Virus record (IMG/VR): IMGVR_UViG_3300010371_000010
Location: 1 to 52,844 of that record
Origin: a virus
Strand: one strand, 5' to 3'
Length of the DNA: 52,844 nt
Both the position numbers and the translations under genes were made by a program. The notes under the pieces are model-generated. The model ran no database searches and was not told the DNA's origin. It was given only the letters and a program-made list of their open reading frames with translations. Below are positions 1 to 8,502 of the stretch, one piece after another (position 1 is the stretch's first letter; the number at the start of each line of letters is the position of its first letter).

Positions 1-123
1 CGGCCCCGTAGACTTCGGGCGTTCCCGCGCCCCCTATGGTCGCGGCCCTGGCCTGAGCGTCGCGAGCGGCGGCTTGGGCGGCTTGATCCGTCTGCGCGTC
101 GAGCGCGTCGAGGCCATCCCGCA
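1..123. repeat. Terminal direct repeat (left copy), circular junction
   Basis: These 123 bases are identical to the last 123 bases of the window (52722-52844). The repeat falls inside one open reading frame that continues in the same frame across the join, so the simplest reading is a circular or circularly permuted genome of 52,721 bp cut at an arbitrary place by assembly. A real short terminal repeat inside a coding gene would be unusual but is not excluded. Confidence 0.95.
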
Positions 124-1693
124 GAGAGGCGGACAATTGAGCCGGATCGGCCCCCGATTGGAGCGCCTGGAGCACGCCAACCCTCGCCGTGTTCTGATCG
201 CCCCGGCGCGCGGCGAACAGTTCGGGGTTCTTGGTCGCGACGGATCGCTCGAGAGAGCCTAGCCCAACGTCTCCGGTCTGTTGGAACGTGGTTGGCGTCG
301 ATCCGGGGACGATCTCATCCGGCCCATTGGCGAGCGCGGCTTTCGCAGCGGGAAGATCGGAGGCCGCGCCAGCGATCTTTTGCCCGGCCTGCTGTTCGGC
401 AGCGGCTTGGCTGAATCGGGCAGCGAACGGCGCGAGGGCATTGCCAACGGGGCCTGGAGGCTTGGGGGCCGCCGCCTTGGCCGCCGCGAGCGTCTGCGCC
501 GTCCGGTCGGTCGTAGCCGCCATGGTGCGGTAAGCTTGGGGACTCAAGCCAGCCCGGGCCGCGGCGGCATCGAGGGCGCGAGCCTCGTTCAGTTCCCCGA
601 CGCCAGGCGCAACGATGCTAGCAATATCGCCGCCCGTCTGGATCGGGATGCGACCACCAGAAAGCGCGTTGACCGGCTTACCGAAGAGGTAGTCGAAACC
701 CGCCATGACGGGGGCGCTGAGGTACGAGATGCCGTGAGCGATCGCCTGCCCGGGGCGGGAGAGTGCGTCATCCACCGGGGCGAGGAACTTCTCGCCAGCG
801 AGCGCCGCCTGTTCGATTGGGCCCCGAGCGGGAACATTCGAGCGGTACTGCTCAAGCGGCGCCGTGAAGTCGTGCGCCAAGGCGCCGATTGCCGGGTTTA
901 CCCGCGCCGCATAGATGCCGCCAAGGCTCGTGTCCTGGGGCGTCGCTTGGGCAGGCTGAGCCGATGCGGGCGCGAAGTTGCCGTTGACATCGACCTTCGC
1001 CGCCCCAACCGGAACCGGGATGCCCGGTTGCTCCACGAAGGGATTGAGGTCCGAGCCCTGCGGTTTGGTGAGGTCGAGTTGTCCGGCCTGCTTACGGGCC
1101 AGGATCGCCTTTTCCTGCGCGGCCAGCACAGGGCGGCCGGTCGGATAGACCACTTGGCCAGACCCGGCCGGAGCATAGTCCGCCATGATCTGTTCCGGCG
1201 TCGGCATCCCGGCCTCCGAGCCGGTATCCTTCGCCGCGCCCTGCCCTCCCGAAGCGCTGCCTGCCCCTTGGCCGTACCCGCCAAGCACCTGATCGGGGGG
1301 CGGAAGCTTGTCCTGCGCCTCGCCCATGCCAGCGGTGACGCGCTGGACGTACTGTTGCGTTTCAGGGAAGGGCGGAACGCCGCCGTGATGATCCACAGCC
1401 CCCGGCCCGGCATTGTAGGCCGCCGCCGTGAGGACGGGGTCGCCGCCATACTTCTTCCAGAGCTGGCTGGCGTACTTTGCTCCGCCATTGATGCTCTGCA
1501 CCGGGTCCGCGCGGTCGCTCACGCCCATGTCGGCGGCGGTGCCGGGCATGAGTTGCGCCGGGCCGAGCGCGCCCTTGGGCGATAGGCCGGGATTGCTGAA
1601 CCCGCCTTCCCCATTGCCGATCAGGCTCAGGAAGAAGTCGGGCGGAATCCCGTTCTGCCGCGCCGCGTCGATGGCGACGGACTGGAGATCCAT
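1..1693 (-). CDS. DNA-ejection protein with lytic transglycosylase domain (N-terminal part, continues through the junction)
   Basis: This is the 5' part of a gene that continues at 52721 and ends at 50881; the joined product is about 1,177 residues. It starts at an ATG directly after the stop of the upstream gene. The first about 110 residues are an SLT/GEWL lytic transglycosylase domain: a catalytic Glu near residue 29 in a GNGEGGF context, then GALGPAQLMPGTA and AAYNAGPGAV motifs. Proteins of this build (T7 gp16-like) are packaged in podovirus heads, are ejected first, cut peptidoglycan locally and help form the DNA channel. The rest is Ala-rich and predicted helical. It follows two other long virion proteins in the late operon, the usual place for ejection proteins. 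Confidence 0.85.
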   Translation of the reverse strand, partial: MDLQSVAIDAARQNGIPPDFFLSLIGNGEGGFSNPGLSPKGALGPAQLMPGTAADMGVSDRADPVQSINGGAKYASQLWKKYGGDPVLTAAAYNAGPGAVDHHGGVPPFPETQQYVQRVTAGMGEAQDKLPPPDQVLGGYGQGAGSASGGQGAAKDTGSEAGMPTPEQIMADYAPAGSGQVVYPTGRPVLAAQEKAILARKQAGQLDLTKPQGSDLNPFVEQPGIPVPVGAAKVDVNGNFAPASAQPAQATPQDTSLGGIYAARVNPAIGALAHDFTAPLEQYRSNVPARGPIEQAALAGEKFLAPVDDALSRPGQAIAHGISYLSAPVMAGFDYLFGKPVNALSGGRIPIQTGGDIASIVAPGVGELNEARALDAAAARAGLSPQAYRTMAATTDRTAQTLAAAKAAAPKPPGPVGNALAPFAARFSQAAAEQQAGQKIAGAASDLPAAKAALANGPDEIVPGSTPTTFQQTGDVGLGSLERSVATKNPELFAARRGDQNTARVGVLQALQSGADPAQLSASLRDGLDALDAQTDQAAQAAARDAQARAATIGGAGTPEVYGA

Positions 1694-3664
1694 CTACTGC
1701 ACCAGGAAGGTCTGAGCGTAAGGCGTACCGGGACGGAAGACGCCGTAGACATGGCCGTTCGGAGCGGGCTTCGGATTGATGAAGGTCGCGGGCTTGCCGT
1801 CGATCTGCAGGCCCTGGAACGTAGGATCGGCGAACAGGGACCGTTGGCCCAGCGCCGACGCCTGCCAAGCGCGATTCAATCCGGCCTCGGAGGTGTTGCC
1901 CGAGGCGGTGTATTGGTTGGCGAACTTGGCGAAGTCCAGGTTCCGCTGATTGGTCGCCGCGATGGTCGCGAAAGTCAGCGCCGCCGCATCCCGGGGCGTC
2001 TTCAGCGACGGGATCGCATCCTTGACGAGCTCGAATTCCTTTTCGAGCCGGGGGAAGGTCGAGAAGCTGCCCCGCGTGATCTGGGGGATGAGCGTCTGGT
2101 AATAGCTGAGGTCGTTGGCCTTGGACGTATCGAACTTGATCGGCGAACTGGCCGAGATCGCGTTCAACGTCTTCTGGATCTGAAGGTTGGCCGGCGTCCA
2201 TTCGTTCGGGTTGATCGCCATGGCCGACTTGACCGCCTGCTGAGCGCTGGCGATGGCGCCTTGAAGGGCAACCTGCCGCTCTGGGCTGGCTTCCTTTTGG
2301 ATCGTATCCATCAGGGCCGCAGCGTCATGCTCGGCGAACGTCTTGGCGCCAGGGGTCTGCGAAGTGCCGACGCTCGGCGCGGGCTGGCCGGGAGCGCCTT
2401 GGGGCGAGCCTACGGCCCGGATCGGCAAGAAGTACGTGTTCCCCTGTGCATCGACGTGGAGGACGCCCTTGCTGACGGAACCGTCACTGTTGGGGATTTC
2501 CACGACTTCATAGGGCGCGGCCCCGGCGCCGTGACCGGCCGCTTCCGCCCTGGCCCGAGGCCCGGCGAATTGCACGTCAACGCCCTGCTTGGCCGCCTCC
2601 CGCGCCCGCTCCTGTTCGGCCGTGGCTTCGGGATAGCCAGCGACGTTGTGCGCGCCAGTGATCCGGCCCGAGGACGGATCGATGTTGTATTCGATCCCCT
2701 GCTCGTTCGGCCCCGCGTTGACGAACTTGCCGGTGTGCTTGTCGAAGACCAGGCCCGAGCGGGTCACGTCCATGGTTGGGAGCACGGCAGACCCCAGACT
2801 GGTGATCGCGCTTGCCATCTGGGGATTGGCGACAGCCAACAATTCCAGCGCCTGTTGCGTGCGCGGGTCCATGAGGTTCAGGCCGCCACCTTGGGGCGCG
2901 GCTGGCGGCTGTTGCGGCTGAGGCGCATAGGAAGGGCCGCCAGGGGCCGCAGGAGTCGCCACAGGAGCCGCTTGGGCCTCTGGAGCCCCGGCAGGCGCAG
3001 GGGACGCCTGGGGGGCCTCCTGGGGCTTTGGCGCTTGATCCACGCCGCCTTGTTGGGCGACTTGCATCCGGAGCTGCTGCGACTGTTCCCCGATCTTGGC
3101 GAGGTTGTCGTCGGTCGGGTCGAACTGCGCCAGTTGGTCGGCTCCGAAGCCGATCTGCGCCAGGTCGGGCGCCACGGCTTGCAGGGCAGGCTTGCGCTGA
3201 TCGTAGGGCAGGCCCTGGAGCTGGGTGCGGATGCCGTCCAGCCGGTCCAGCTTCTGCAAAGCCGCATCGGCTTGGTCCGGCGTCGGTCCAGAGGTCGCTG
3301 GCGAGGCGGCGGCCACGGGCGGCGTGGCCGAGGCCGGGGCGGCGATAGATGGCGTCGGAGCCTGGGGGAATTGGGGCGCCTGCGGGGGAATGGCGTTCGG
3401 CGCAGGCGCGTTCTGGAGCAGCCCCAGCGCGTTCTGCATCAGTTGCCGCTGGCTGCCCACATAGCGCATGTTGGCCAGCTCGGTCGCGCCCTGGATGTCC
3501 CCGGCGGCGACAAGGCCACTCTGCGCCGCATCCGGGTCAGAGGCGGCGAGGCTGAGGGCGTTCAGCCGCTGCTTTTGCAGCCCGGCTTGCAGACCGGCCT
3601 GGCGAGCCTGGATCGCTTCGCCCGCGAAGTTCGGGACGGGATTGGCGAAGACCAGATCCACCAT
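1694..3664 (-). CDS. Large internal virion / ejection protein candidate
   Basis: A 656-residue protein. I chose the ATG that overlaps the preceding stop as TGATG; a longer start 60 bases upstream would overlap more. The N-terminal 70 residues are helical and Ala/Gln-rich. A long linker rich in Pro, Ala and Gln follows (about residues 85-270), then a more regular helical C-terminal part. I recognise no catalytic motif. Position between a Gly/Asn-rich virion protein and the transglycosylase ejection protein matches the middle member of the three ejection proteins of T7-like and P22-like phages. The assignment rests on context, size and composition, not on a recognised family. Confidence 0.6.
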   Translation of the reverse strand: MVDLVFANPVPNFAGEAIQARQAGLQAGLQKQRLNALSLAASDPDAAQSGLVAAGDIQGATELANMRYVGSQRQLMQNALGLLQNAPAPNAIPPQAPQFPQAPTPSIAAPASATPPVAAASPATSGPTPDQADAALQKLDRLDGIRTQLQGLPYDQRKPALQAVAPDLAQIGFGADQLAQFDPTDDNLAKIGEQSQQLRMQVAQQGGVDQAPKPQEAPQASPAPAGAPEAQAAPVATPAAPGGPSYAPQPQQPPAAPQGGGLNLMDPRTQQALELLAVANPQMASAITSLGSAVLPTMDVTRSGLVFDKHTGKFVNAGPNEQGIEYNIDPSSGRITGAHNVAGYPEATAEQERAREAAKQGVDVQFAGPRARAEAAGHGAGAAPYEVVEIPNSDGSVSKGVLHVDAQGNTYFLPIRAVGSPQGAPGQPAPSVGTSQTPGAKTFAEHDAAALMDTIQKEASPERQVALQGAIASAQQAVKSAMAINPNEWTPANLQIQKTLNAISASSPIKFDTSKANDLSYYQTLIPQITRGSFSTFPRLEKEFELVKDAIPSLKTPRDAAALTFATIAATNQRNLDFAKFANQYTASGNTSEAGLNRAWQASALGQRSLFADPTFQGLQIDGKPATFINPKPAPNGHVYGVFRPGTPYAQTFLVQ

Positions 3665-5589
3665 CAGACGAGCCCCGCATAACTGGAGGGAATGCCGAAG
3701 CCCTGATAGGCCGCCGCGCCCCAAGACGAGCTCGGCGCGAAGCCCTGGTTATAGCCATAGGCCGAGAGCGCATTGCCGAGCAGGCCGTTGATGTTGTTGC
3801 CGATCGAGGCGTTCGCGCCGGAGACTGCGCCGAGGGCGTTGTTGTTGTTTCCGGTCACTTGGTTGACGTAGTTGGTTCCGACGCCCGCCAAGGCGTTCGC
3901 CGCTGAAAGGCCCCGGTTCGCGAGATCGTTCTGTGAGCCGAAATAGGTGCCGAAGCCTGAACTGTTGAGCCCGTAGAGTCCGGTTTGGCCACTCAAATAG
4001 TTCTGCGCCTGTCCTGCCTTCAGGGACGCCAGGCTGGACTGGCCGGAGAGATAGTCCTGGTTCAGCCCCTGCTGCTGCGCCGCCCGGCCGGAGAGGTCGC
4101 TGAGATAGTTCTGCGCCAGGCCGTTCTGAGCGCTGTTCCGCTGATTGACCAGGTCGCTGTAGGCCGTTCCCTGGCCCTGGAGCTGCTGGCCGTAGGAGCC
4201 GAGGTTGGACAAGTAGGCTTGGCCGTAGGTCTGGCCGAGCTGCTGCCCATACTGATCGAGGGCCTTGAGCGTCGAGCCTGAATTCAGAAGGCCCCGGCTG
4301 GCGGCATTGCTCGCCGCGGCATCCGAGCCGGTCTGGAGATTGAACTTGTAGCCGGTGCTGCCGAGAAAATCCGCGAGGCCGTTGCCCCCTTGCCCCAACC
4401 CGAGGAAGTCGGACGTGGCCTGGTTGGTCTTGTCGAGGCCGGTGTTGGACAGGAAACCCTGATAACCCCCGTTCCCACGGAGCCCGAGGAGGTTGTCGTT
4501 GGCGTCCAGACCGGACTGGAGCCCGGTGTTGGCGAGGTACTTGCCGAAGCCGGAATCACCAGCGCCCTGCTGTTGCTGGGCCTGGGAGAGCACCTGCTGG
4601 ACGTTCTGGCCGCCGAGCCATTGCGCCTGTTGATCGGCGTTCGGCTGCGCCCACCGGCCCGAACTCTGATCCCAGACGTGAAGCGTGCCGCCTTGGTCGA
4701 TCCAGGGCGTGCCCGATGTGGGATTGGCCGGGGCCTGATCGCCGATGGTGATCTGCTTGCCGCCGACGTTGACGATGCCGTTCGAGATGGAGCGGGCGGC
4801 GCCTCCCGTCCCGAGGAGCGCATCTTCGGCCGAAAGGGTCGGCTGGACGCCGGAATTGCCGAGATATTCCCCGAAGGTGCTGCCGAGCTGTGAGGCGAGC
4901 GCATTGGTCGGCGCCGCCTGTCCGGTGTTGGTAAGGAACTGGCCCTCGTTGCTGCCGAGGGTGTTGGCGATGGCCTGCTGAGGGCCGCTGAGACCGGCCG
5001 CGCTTTCGAAGCTCTGGAGGCCAGGGTTGGTCGGCCCAGCCACAGGCGCGCTGATCTGCTGCTGAGCCTGTTGCAGGGCTTGCTGGGGCGTCGCGCCGCC
5101 GAGCCACTGCGATGCGGTCTGGGAATCGGCCCCGGACTGCGCCCACCGGGCCTCGCCGCCATCGTAGACGTTGAGTTGTCCGCTCGGAGTGAGCCAGGTT
5201 TGGCCCGGTGACGGGTTCGGCGGTGGTTGGTCGCCGATATAGACCTGCTTGCCGTTGACGTTCACGACGCCGGACAGCGGCTTGCCCTGTTGCGGGGCGC
5301 CAACCTCCTGCGTCAGGCCGCTGATCTGCGTCGGCATGGTGGTCAAGCCCGGCGCCTGGCCATTGCTGAAGAAGCTGGCTTGATTGGCGTTGGCGGCCTG
5401 CCCCGTCTGGATGAACGGGGATTCGATTTCCTTGTTCGACCCATAGATTTGGGCCGCCAAGGCGTTGTTCGCCGCCGCCGTGTTTTCAGCGGCGTTCTTG
5501 GTGGAGTTGGCGCTGATGACGCTCGCGCCGGCGCCGATGGCTCCAGCGCCCAAGACCGCGATTCCCGTAGGGATGGAGATGCTAGGCAA
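3664..5589 (-). CDS. Gly/Asn/Gln-rich internal virion protein with duplicated module
   Basis: A 641-residue protein starting at TTG, with a GGAG Shine-Dalgarno sequence about 8 bases upstream. The N-terminus has a hydrophobic Gly/Ala-rich stretch (about residues 8-26), as seen in small ejection proteins that insert into membranes. Two copies of a 70-residue module occur near residues 107-178 and 272-341. Each contains an IGDQ motif, a short Trp-containing strand, an RWAQ motif and a QWLGG motif before a Gln-rich helix. The remainder is repeats with Tyr, Leu and Gly. It lies just before two other ejection-type proteins. I infer a structural role in the head core or tail; no enzymatic motif is visible. 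Confidence 0.6.
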   Translation of the reverse strand: MPSISIPTGIAVLGAGAIGAGASVISANSTKNAAENTAAANNALAAQIYGSNKEIESPFIQTGQAANANQASFFSNGQAPGLTTMPTQISGLTQEVGAPQQGKPLSGVVNVNGKQVYIGDQPPPNPSPGQTWLTPSGQLNVYDGGEARWAQSGADSQTASQWLGGATPQQALQQAQQQISAPVAGPTNPGLQSFESAAGLSGPQQAIANTLGSNEGQFLTNTGQAAPTNALASQLGSTFGEYLGNSGVQPTLSAEDALLGTGGAARSISNGIVNVGGKQITIGDQAPANPTSGTPWIDQGGTLHVWDQSSGRWAQPNADQQAQWLGGQNVQQVLSQAQQQQGAGDSGFGKYLANTGLQSGLDANDNLLGLRGNGGYQGFLSNTGLDKTNQATSDFLGLGQGGNGLADFLGSTGYKFNLQTGSDAAASNAASRGLLNSGSTLKALDQYGQQLGQTYGQAYLSNLGSYGQQLQGQGTAYSDLVNQRNSAQNGLAQNYLSDLSGRAAQQQGLNQDYLSGQSSLASLKAGQAQNYLSGQTGLYGLNSSGFGTYFGSQNDLANRGLSAANALAGVGTNYVNQVTGNNNNALGAVSGANASIGNNINGLLGNALSAYGYNQGFAPSSSWGAAAYQGFGIPSSYAGLV

Positions 5590-5592
5590 TGA

Positions 5593-6063
5593 TCAGTCTC
5601 CGATCCAAAGCGAATAGGTCCGTTGGATTTCCCTGGCGCCGCGGCGTTGGAAGAACCTGCCGATGTTGGCCCCGCGGCCCTGAACCCTGTGGTGCGGGAA
5701 GATGCATTGGACGCCGCAAGCCTTGAGGGCCCTTACCGAGGCATCGAACATCTTGGCGGCTACGAGCCCGCATCCCGGGGCGACATACCATGCCCCCTGT
5801 TGCGCGATCATCAGGCCCTCGGACTCCACATCGGGCGTGATCTGCCAGGAGAAGTAGCCCACTAGCCGATCGCCTCGCCTGGCCGACACGATTTTCAGGG
5901 CGTCGGCATCGTGGAGCGCCTGCATCAGACGGCAATCCAGTTTGAACCGGCGCTTCGGCTCCACGCCGCCATCGACCTCGAGGAAATGCGCCTCGGCCAG
6001 CGGCTTTGCTTCCTGCCAAAAGGCGTCGCTCCAGGGCTCAACCGCAATCCGAAGCTCAGGCAC
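5593..6063 (-). CDS. GNAT-like acetyltransferase encoded in the structural module
   Basis: A 156-residue protein, GTG start, overlapping the upstream gene by 8 bases. The pattern (N-terminal EPWSDAFWQEAKPLAEAHF helix, a central VGYFSW strand, a long helix after WYVAP, and a final aromatic strand) fits the GNAT acetyltransferase fold, which transfers an acetyl group from acetyl-CoA. The usual Q/RxxGxG/A pyrophosphate loop is not crisp, so catalytic activity is uncertain. Genes of this kind occur beside tail genes in several podoviruses, where the target is unknown. It is adjacent to a sulfotransferase-like gene, which makes virion or surface modification a possible joint role. Confidence 0.6.
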   Translation of the reverse strand: MPELRIAVEPWSDAFWQEAKPLAEAHFLEVDGGVEPKRRFKLDCRLMQALHDADALKIVSARRGDRLVGYFSWQITPDVESEGLMIAQQGAWYVAPGCGLVAAKMFDASVRALKACGVQCIFPHHRVQGRGANIGRFFQRRGAREIQRTYSLWIGD

Positions 6064-6613
6064 GGGCCATTTCCTGGACTGCGGCCGCCTTCAGGGCTTC
6101 AATCTGGCTTCGGTTCTGCTGAAGCCGGGCCACCCATCGGGGAAGATCGACCTGGATGTTCAGCGGGTCGAGTTGAGTCCACCAACCGGCCGGAACGTCC
6201 TCCCCGGTGCAATGCCGGTAGAGCGCGCCGCACTCCGGTTCCGTCAGTTTATCGAATTGAACCGTCAAGACGCCCGGCTCGGCGGCGATCTCCTGGAGAT
6301 GACTCCAGCGCCGCCACATCTCGGCCCTATGATCGCCCAAGCCTTGGCGCTCCAGGCTATCGGCGACCTCTCGTGGATCCCGTAGCGCCACAGCAAAGCG
6401 GCACTCGGGCAGTCGTTCTCGGATAAGCCGCCATGCGAACGCCGCCCCCGTCTCGCAGGACCCTCCAAGCGCGCTGAGCTGGTGAATAAAGTCGTCCGGG
6501 TCGGAGCATTGGGCGCCGATGTCGTGACCGACTGGCTTGCCGGGACGCGCCAGGAACACCGACAGCCAGGCCGTCCGCGACCGCGGCAGCGCGAAGACGA
6601 TGAACGGGGCCAC
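6056..6613 (-). CDS. Sulfotransferase-like P-loop protein
   Basis: A 185-residue protein, GTG start. Residues 7-15 (FALPRSRTAWL region) match the 5'-phosphosulfate-binding loop of PAPS-dependent sulfotransferases (PRSGTTWL type). A second motif near residue 98 (ALRDPREVADS) matches the 3'-phosphate-binding segment with its Arg-Asp-Pro. Known members transfer sulfate from PAPS to carbohydrates or proteins in the cytoplasm. At 185 residues it is shorter than the typical 250-300. It sits between a fibre gene and a GNAT-like gene within the late operon, so fibre or surface-glycan modification is possible. The family call is fairly secure from the two motifs; the substrate is unknown. Confidence 0.7.
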   Translation of the reverse strand: MAPFIVFALPRSRTAWLSVFLARPGKPVGHDIGAQCSDPDDFIHQLSALGGSCETGAAFAWRLIRERLPECRFAVALRDPREVADSLERQGLGDHRAEMWRRWSHLQEIAAEPGVLTVQFDKLTEPECGALYRHCTGEDVPAGWWTQLDPLNIQVDLPRWVARLQQNRSQIEALKAAAVQEMARA

Positions 6614-6614
6614 C

Positions 6615-7157
6615 TCAGCCCCCGATCCTGACGACCTGAAAGAACGTGATCGGCCCGAAACCCAAGATCACTGTGGACCCCGTCGGCGCCCATCCATAGG
6701 CCGATAGCCCCTGGGTAGATCCGTCAAGGCTGACGAGCATGGATGCCTGCGAGGTGAACTCCGCCGCAGAGGATGCGCTGAGGTAATTGCCATAGGTCAT
6801 TGGGGACCCGCCCTCGTCGGCGATCACCGCTTGGGTTGTCTCTCCGCCCGTTCCCGTAGCGCCGAGCACTTGGAGGGTCGCGAGATAATAGCCAGCGACA
6901 GTGGGCAGGAAGATTCCCGTCGAAGTGTCGTACCAGCCGTTGGGATCGATCGGCTTATGGCCGAACTTCAAGAGGTTGTTGGCGCTGGACGTGAGCCCGG
7001 TGAAGTTGGTCCCGTTGTTGTCGACCCTGAGGACATCGCCGACACCGGCGACGCCATTCAGAGCGTCTTTGACCTGAGCATCCAGGCCCAGCATGTAGGG
7101 CGTCGGCCGCCCGTCCTTGTCCACTATCTGGCGGGACGGTTGGAGCTTTTCGAACAT
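6615..7157 (-). CDS. Tail protein with C1q-like / TNF-like domain
   Basis: A 180-residue protein whose ATG overlaps the previous stop as TGATG. The N-terminal 55 residues look like a trimerising attachment segment. From about residue 70 the protein has the C1q/TNF-like jelly-roll pattern: a GWYDTSTGIFLPTVAGYY segment, then alternating beta strands ending in a hydrophobic FFQVVRIGG tail. Such domains form trimeric knobs at the ends of phage fibres and bind receptors. It follows the P22 gp10-like tail hub gene directly, which fits a short tail-tip or fibre protein. Confidence 0.7.
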   Translation of the reverse strand: MFEKLQPSRQIVDKDGRPTPYMLGLDAQVKDALNGVAGVGDVLRVDNNGTNFTGLTSSANNLLKFGHKPIDPNGWYDTSTGIFLPTVAGYYLATLQVLGATGTGGETTQAVIADEGGSPMTYGNYLSASSAAEFTSQASMLVSLDGSTQGLSAYGWAPTGSTVILGFGPITFFQVVRIGG

Positions 7158-8500
7158 CAGGCGCGGCGGGGGTTAAGCTTCACGCCGACGAAGTTGACCC
7201 ATTGGGAGTCCGAGCACTCGAACTCGAACCTACGCCCCGGAGGTTGGATCAGACCCTGCCTGCGCCATGCCGCGGTTCGGTTGACCGAGGCGACCGTCGC
7301 CCAAGTGCTCCAGCCGTCGTTGGGATTATCCCAATACCGCATGCTGACATTGGCTTCGGCAGGGGCCTTGACCAGAAGCGTGACTTGATCGCAGCGGATC
7401 GGTTCGTCATCGACCTGGACGAAGGCGGAGCCGATGCGGTTATAGGCCCCGGTGTTGGAGTCGTGGCCGCCCATCGTGGGTTCGGGCTTGTAGATGATGC
7501 CGCTCGGCCCCCCGAGGTGGGGATCGCCCTGGTTGGCGCAGTGGGTGGTTTCGATATCCCACTCCGACCATGAGCCGGTGGTGATATCGAGGACGTAGTT
7601 CGTGCCGCCGATGTTGATCGCGTAGTAGACGTGGGCATCGTAGGTCATGCCCCAGCAATGAATAGCGGTTCCCGAGAAGGCGGCGTTCTTGATCAGCTCC
7701 ACGATGCCATAACCGGCCCCGGTCTCTGGATTGACCAGCGGGACCGGCACGCTCTCAGCGCGATAGGGGATCATGTCGTCCCCGATCCACATCAGCGTGT
7801 TGTCGCAATGGACGACGGTATCGGCGCTGAGGCAGCCCCTGGAAAAGGTCCGGTTGGTGTAGCGCTGGACCGGCTGGTTCGCGTCGCCGCTGGAGTACCA
7901 GAATTCCACCGAGTTGGCGCCGAAGAAGACCAGATCGTCGCCCAAGACCGCTATCCGAACGATCTTGTCCGGCGAGGCTTCTGTATCGGAGAAGGCCAGG
8001 CCGTCTATCGTGCTGATGTCATCCAGGGCGGACCAATAGAAGGTCCCGGTCCCGTTCTTTGCGAAGTACCAGCGCCCCGCGTAGAAAGCGAAGCTGCTGG
8101 TGACCGGAAGATCGGCATCCGTGACCTGGTGGAATCCGGAGCCATCATGCCACCAGACGGCGCCCGCCGTGGCGTCCATCACGCCGACTTGCGAACTCGA
8201 AGCGTCGATTTCGCAGCGGCCCGAAGAAGTGCCCAGAGTGCCGATGGGGGTGCCCTGATCGTAAAGGGCGTTTCCGCAGACGCTCAGCGTGTCCCCATTG
8301 AGGACGCCATTGACCTTGTACATGGCGCGGATGGCGGCGGCGGCAATGGCCGCATCTTGGACCAGCGGAGGACGTGGGATCAGGGCGCTTGGAAATGGCC
8401 CCTGCGGCGTCTTCTCGTAGATCATGTTGACCAGGCGAGCGGCGTCCAGCCCTTCCTGGGTCCGCAGGTAGTACGCCGGGGAAAGCGGGATATCGACCAC
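7157..8500 (-). CDS. P22 gp10-like tail accessory / DNA-stabilisation protein
   Basis: A 447-residue protein. I chose the GTG start just after the stop of the upstream gene rather than an in-frame start 27 bases further upstream that would lie inside it. The body has repeated beta blades, with VLGDDLVFFGANSVEFWY and a GCLSADTVVH...WIGDD segment, characteristic of the P22 gp10 family of packaged-DNA stabilisation (tail hub) proteins. These proteins close the portal channel after packaging and connect the gp4 ring to the needle. The gp4-like gene lies two genes upstream, which supports the assignment. Confidence 0.8.
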   Translation of the reverse strand: MVDIPLSPAYYLRTQEGLDAARLVNMIYEKTPQGPFPSALIPRPPLVQDAAIAAAAIRAMYKVNGVLNGDTLSVCGNALYDQGTPIGTLGTSSGRCEIDASSSQVGVMDATAGAVWWHDGSGFHQVTDADLPVTSSFAFYAGRWYFAKNGTGTFYWSALDDISTIDGLAFSDTEASPDKIVRIAVLGDDLVFFGANSVEFWYSSGDANQPVQRYTNRTFSRGCLSADTVVHCDNTLMWIGDDMIPYRAESVPVPLVNPETGAGYGIVELIKNAAFSGTAIHCWGMTYDAHVYYAINIGGTNYVLDITTGSWSEWDIETTHCANQGDPHLGGPSGIIYKPEPTMGGHDSNTGAYNRIGSAFVQVDDEPIRCDQVTLLVKAPAEANVSMRYWDNPNDGWSTWATVASVNRTAAWRRQGLIQPPGRRFEFECSDSQWVNFVGVKLNPRRA

Positions 8501-8502
8501 GG

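Noticed and set aside
281-1585. Long plus-strand frame of 434 codons
   Set aside because: It is antisense to the transglycosylase ejection-protein gene; the product is Arg-rich with no recognisable domain.
1751-3682. Plus-strand frame of 643 codons
   Set aside because: Antisense shadow of the 656-residue virion protein in a high-GC genome; Arg/Gly/Leu-rich translation with no motif.
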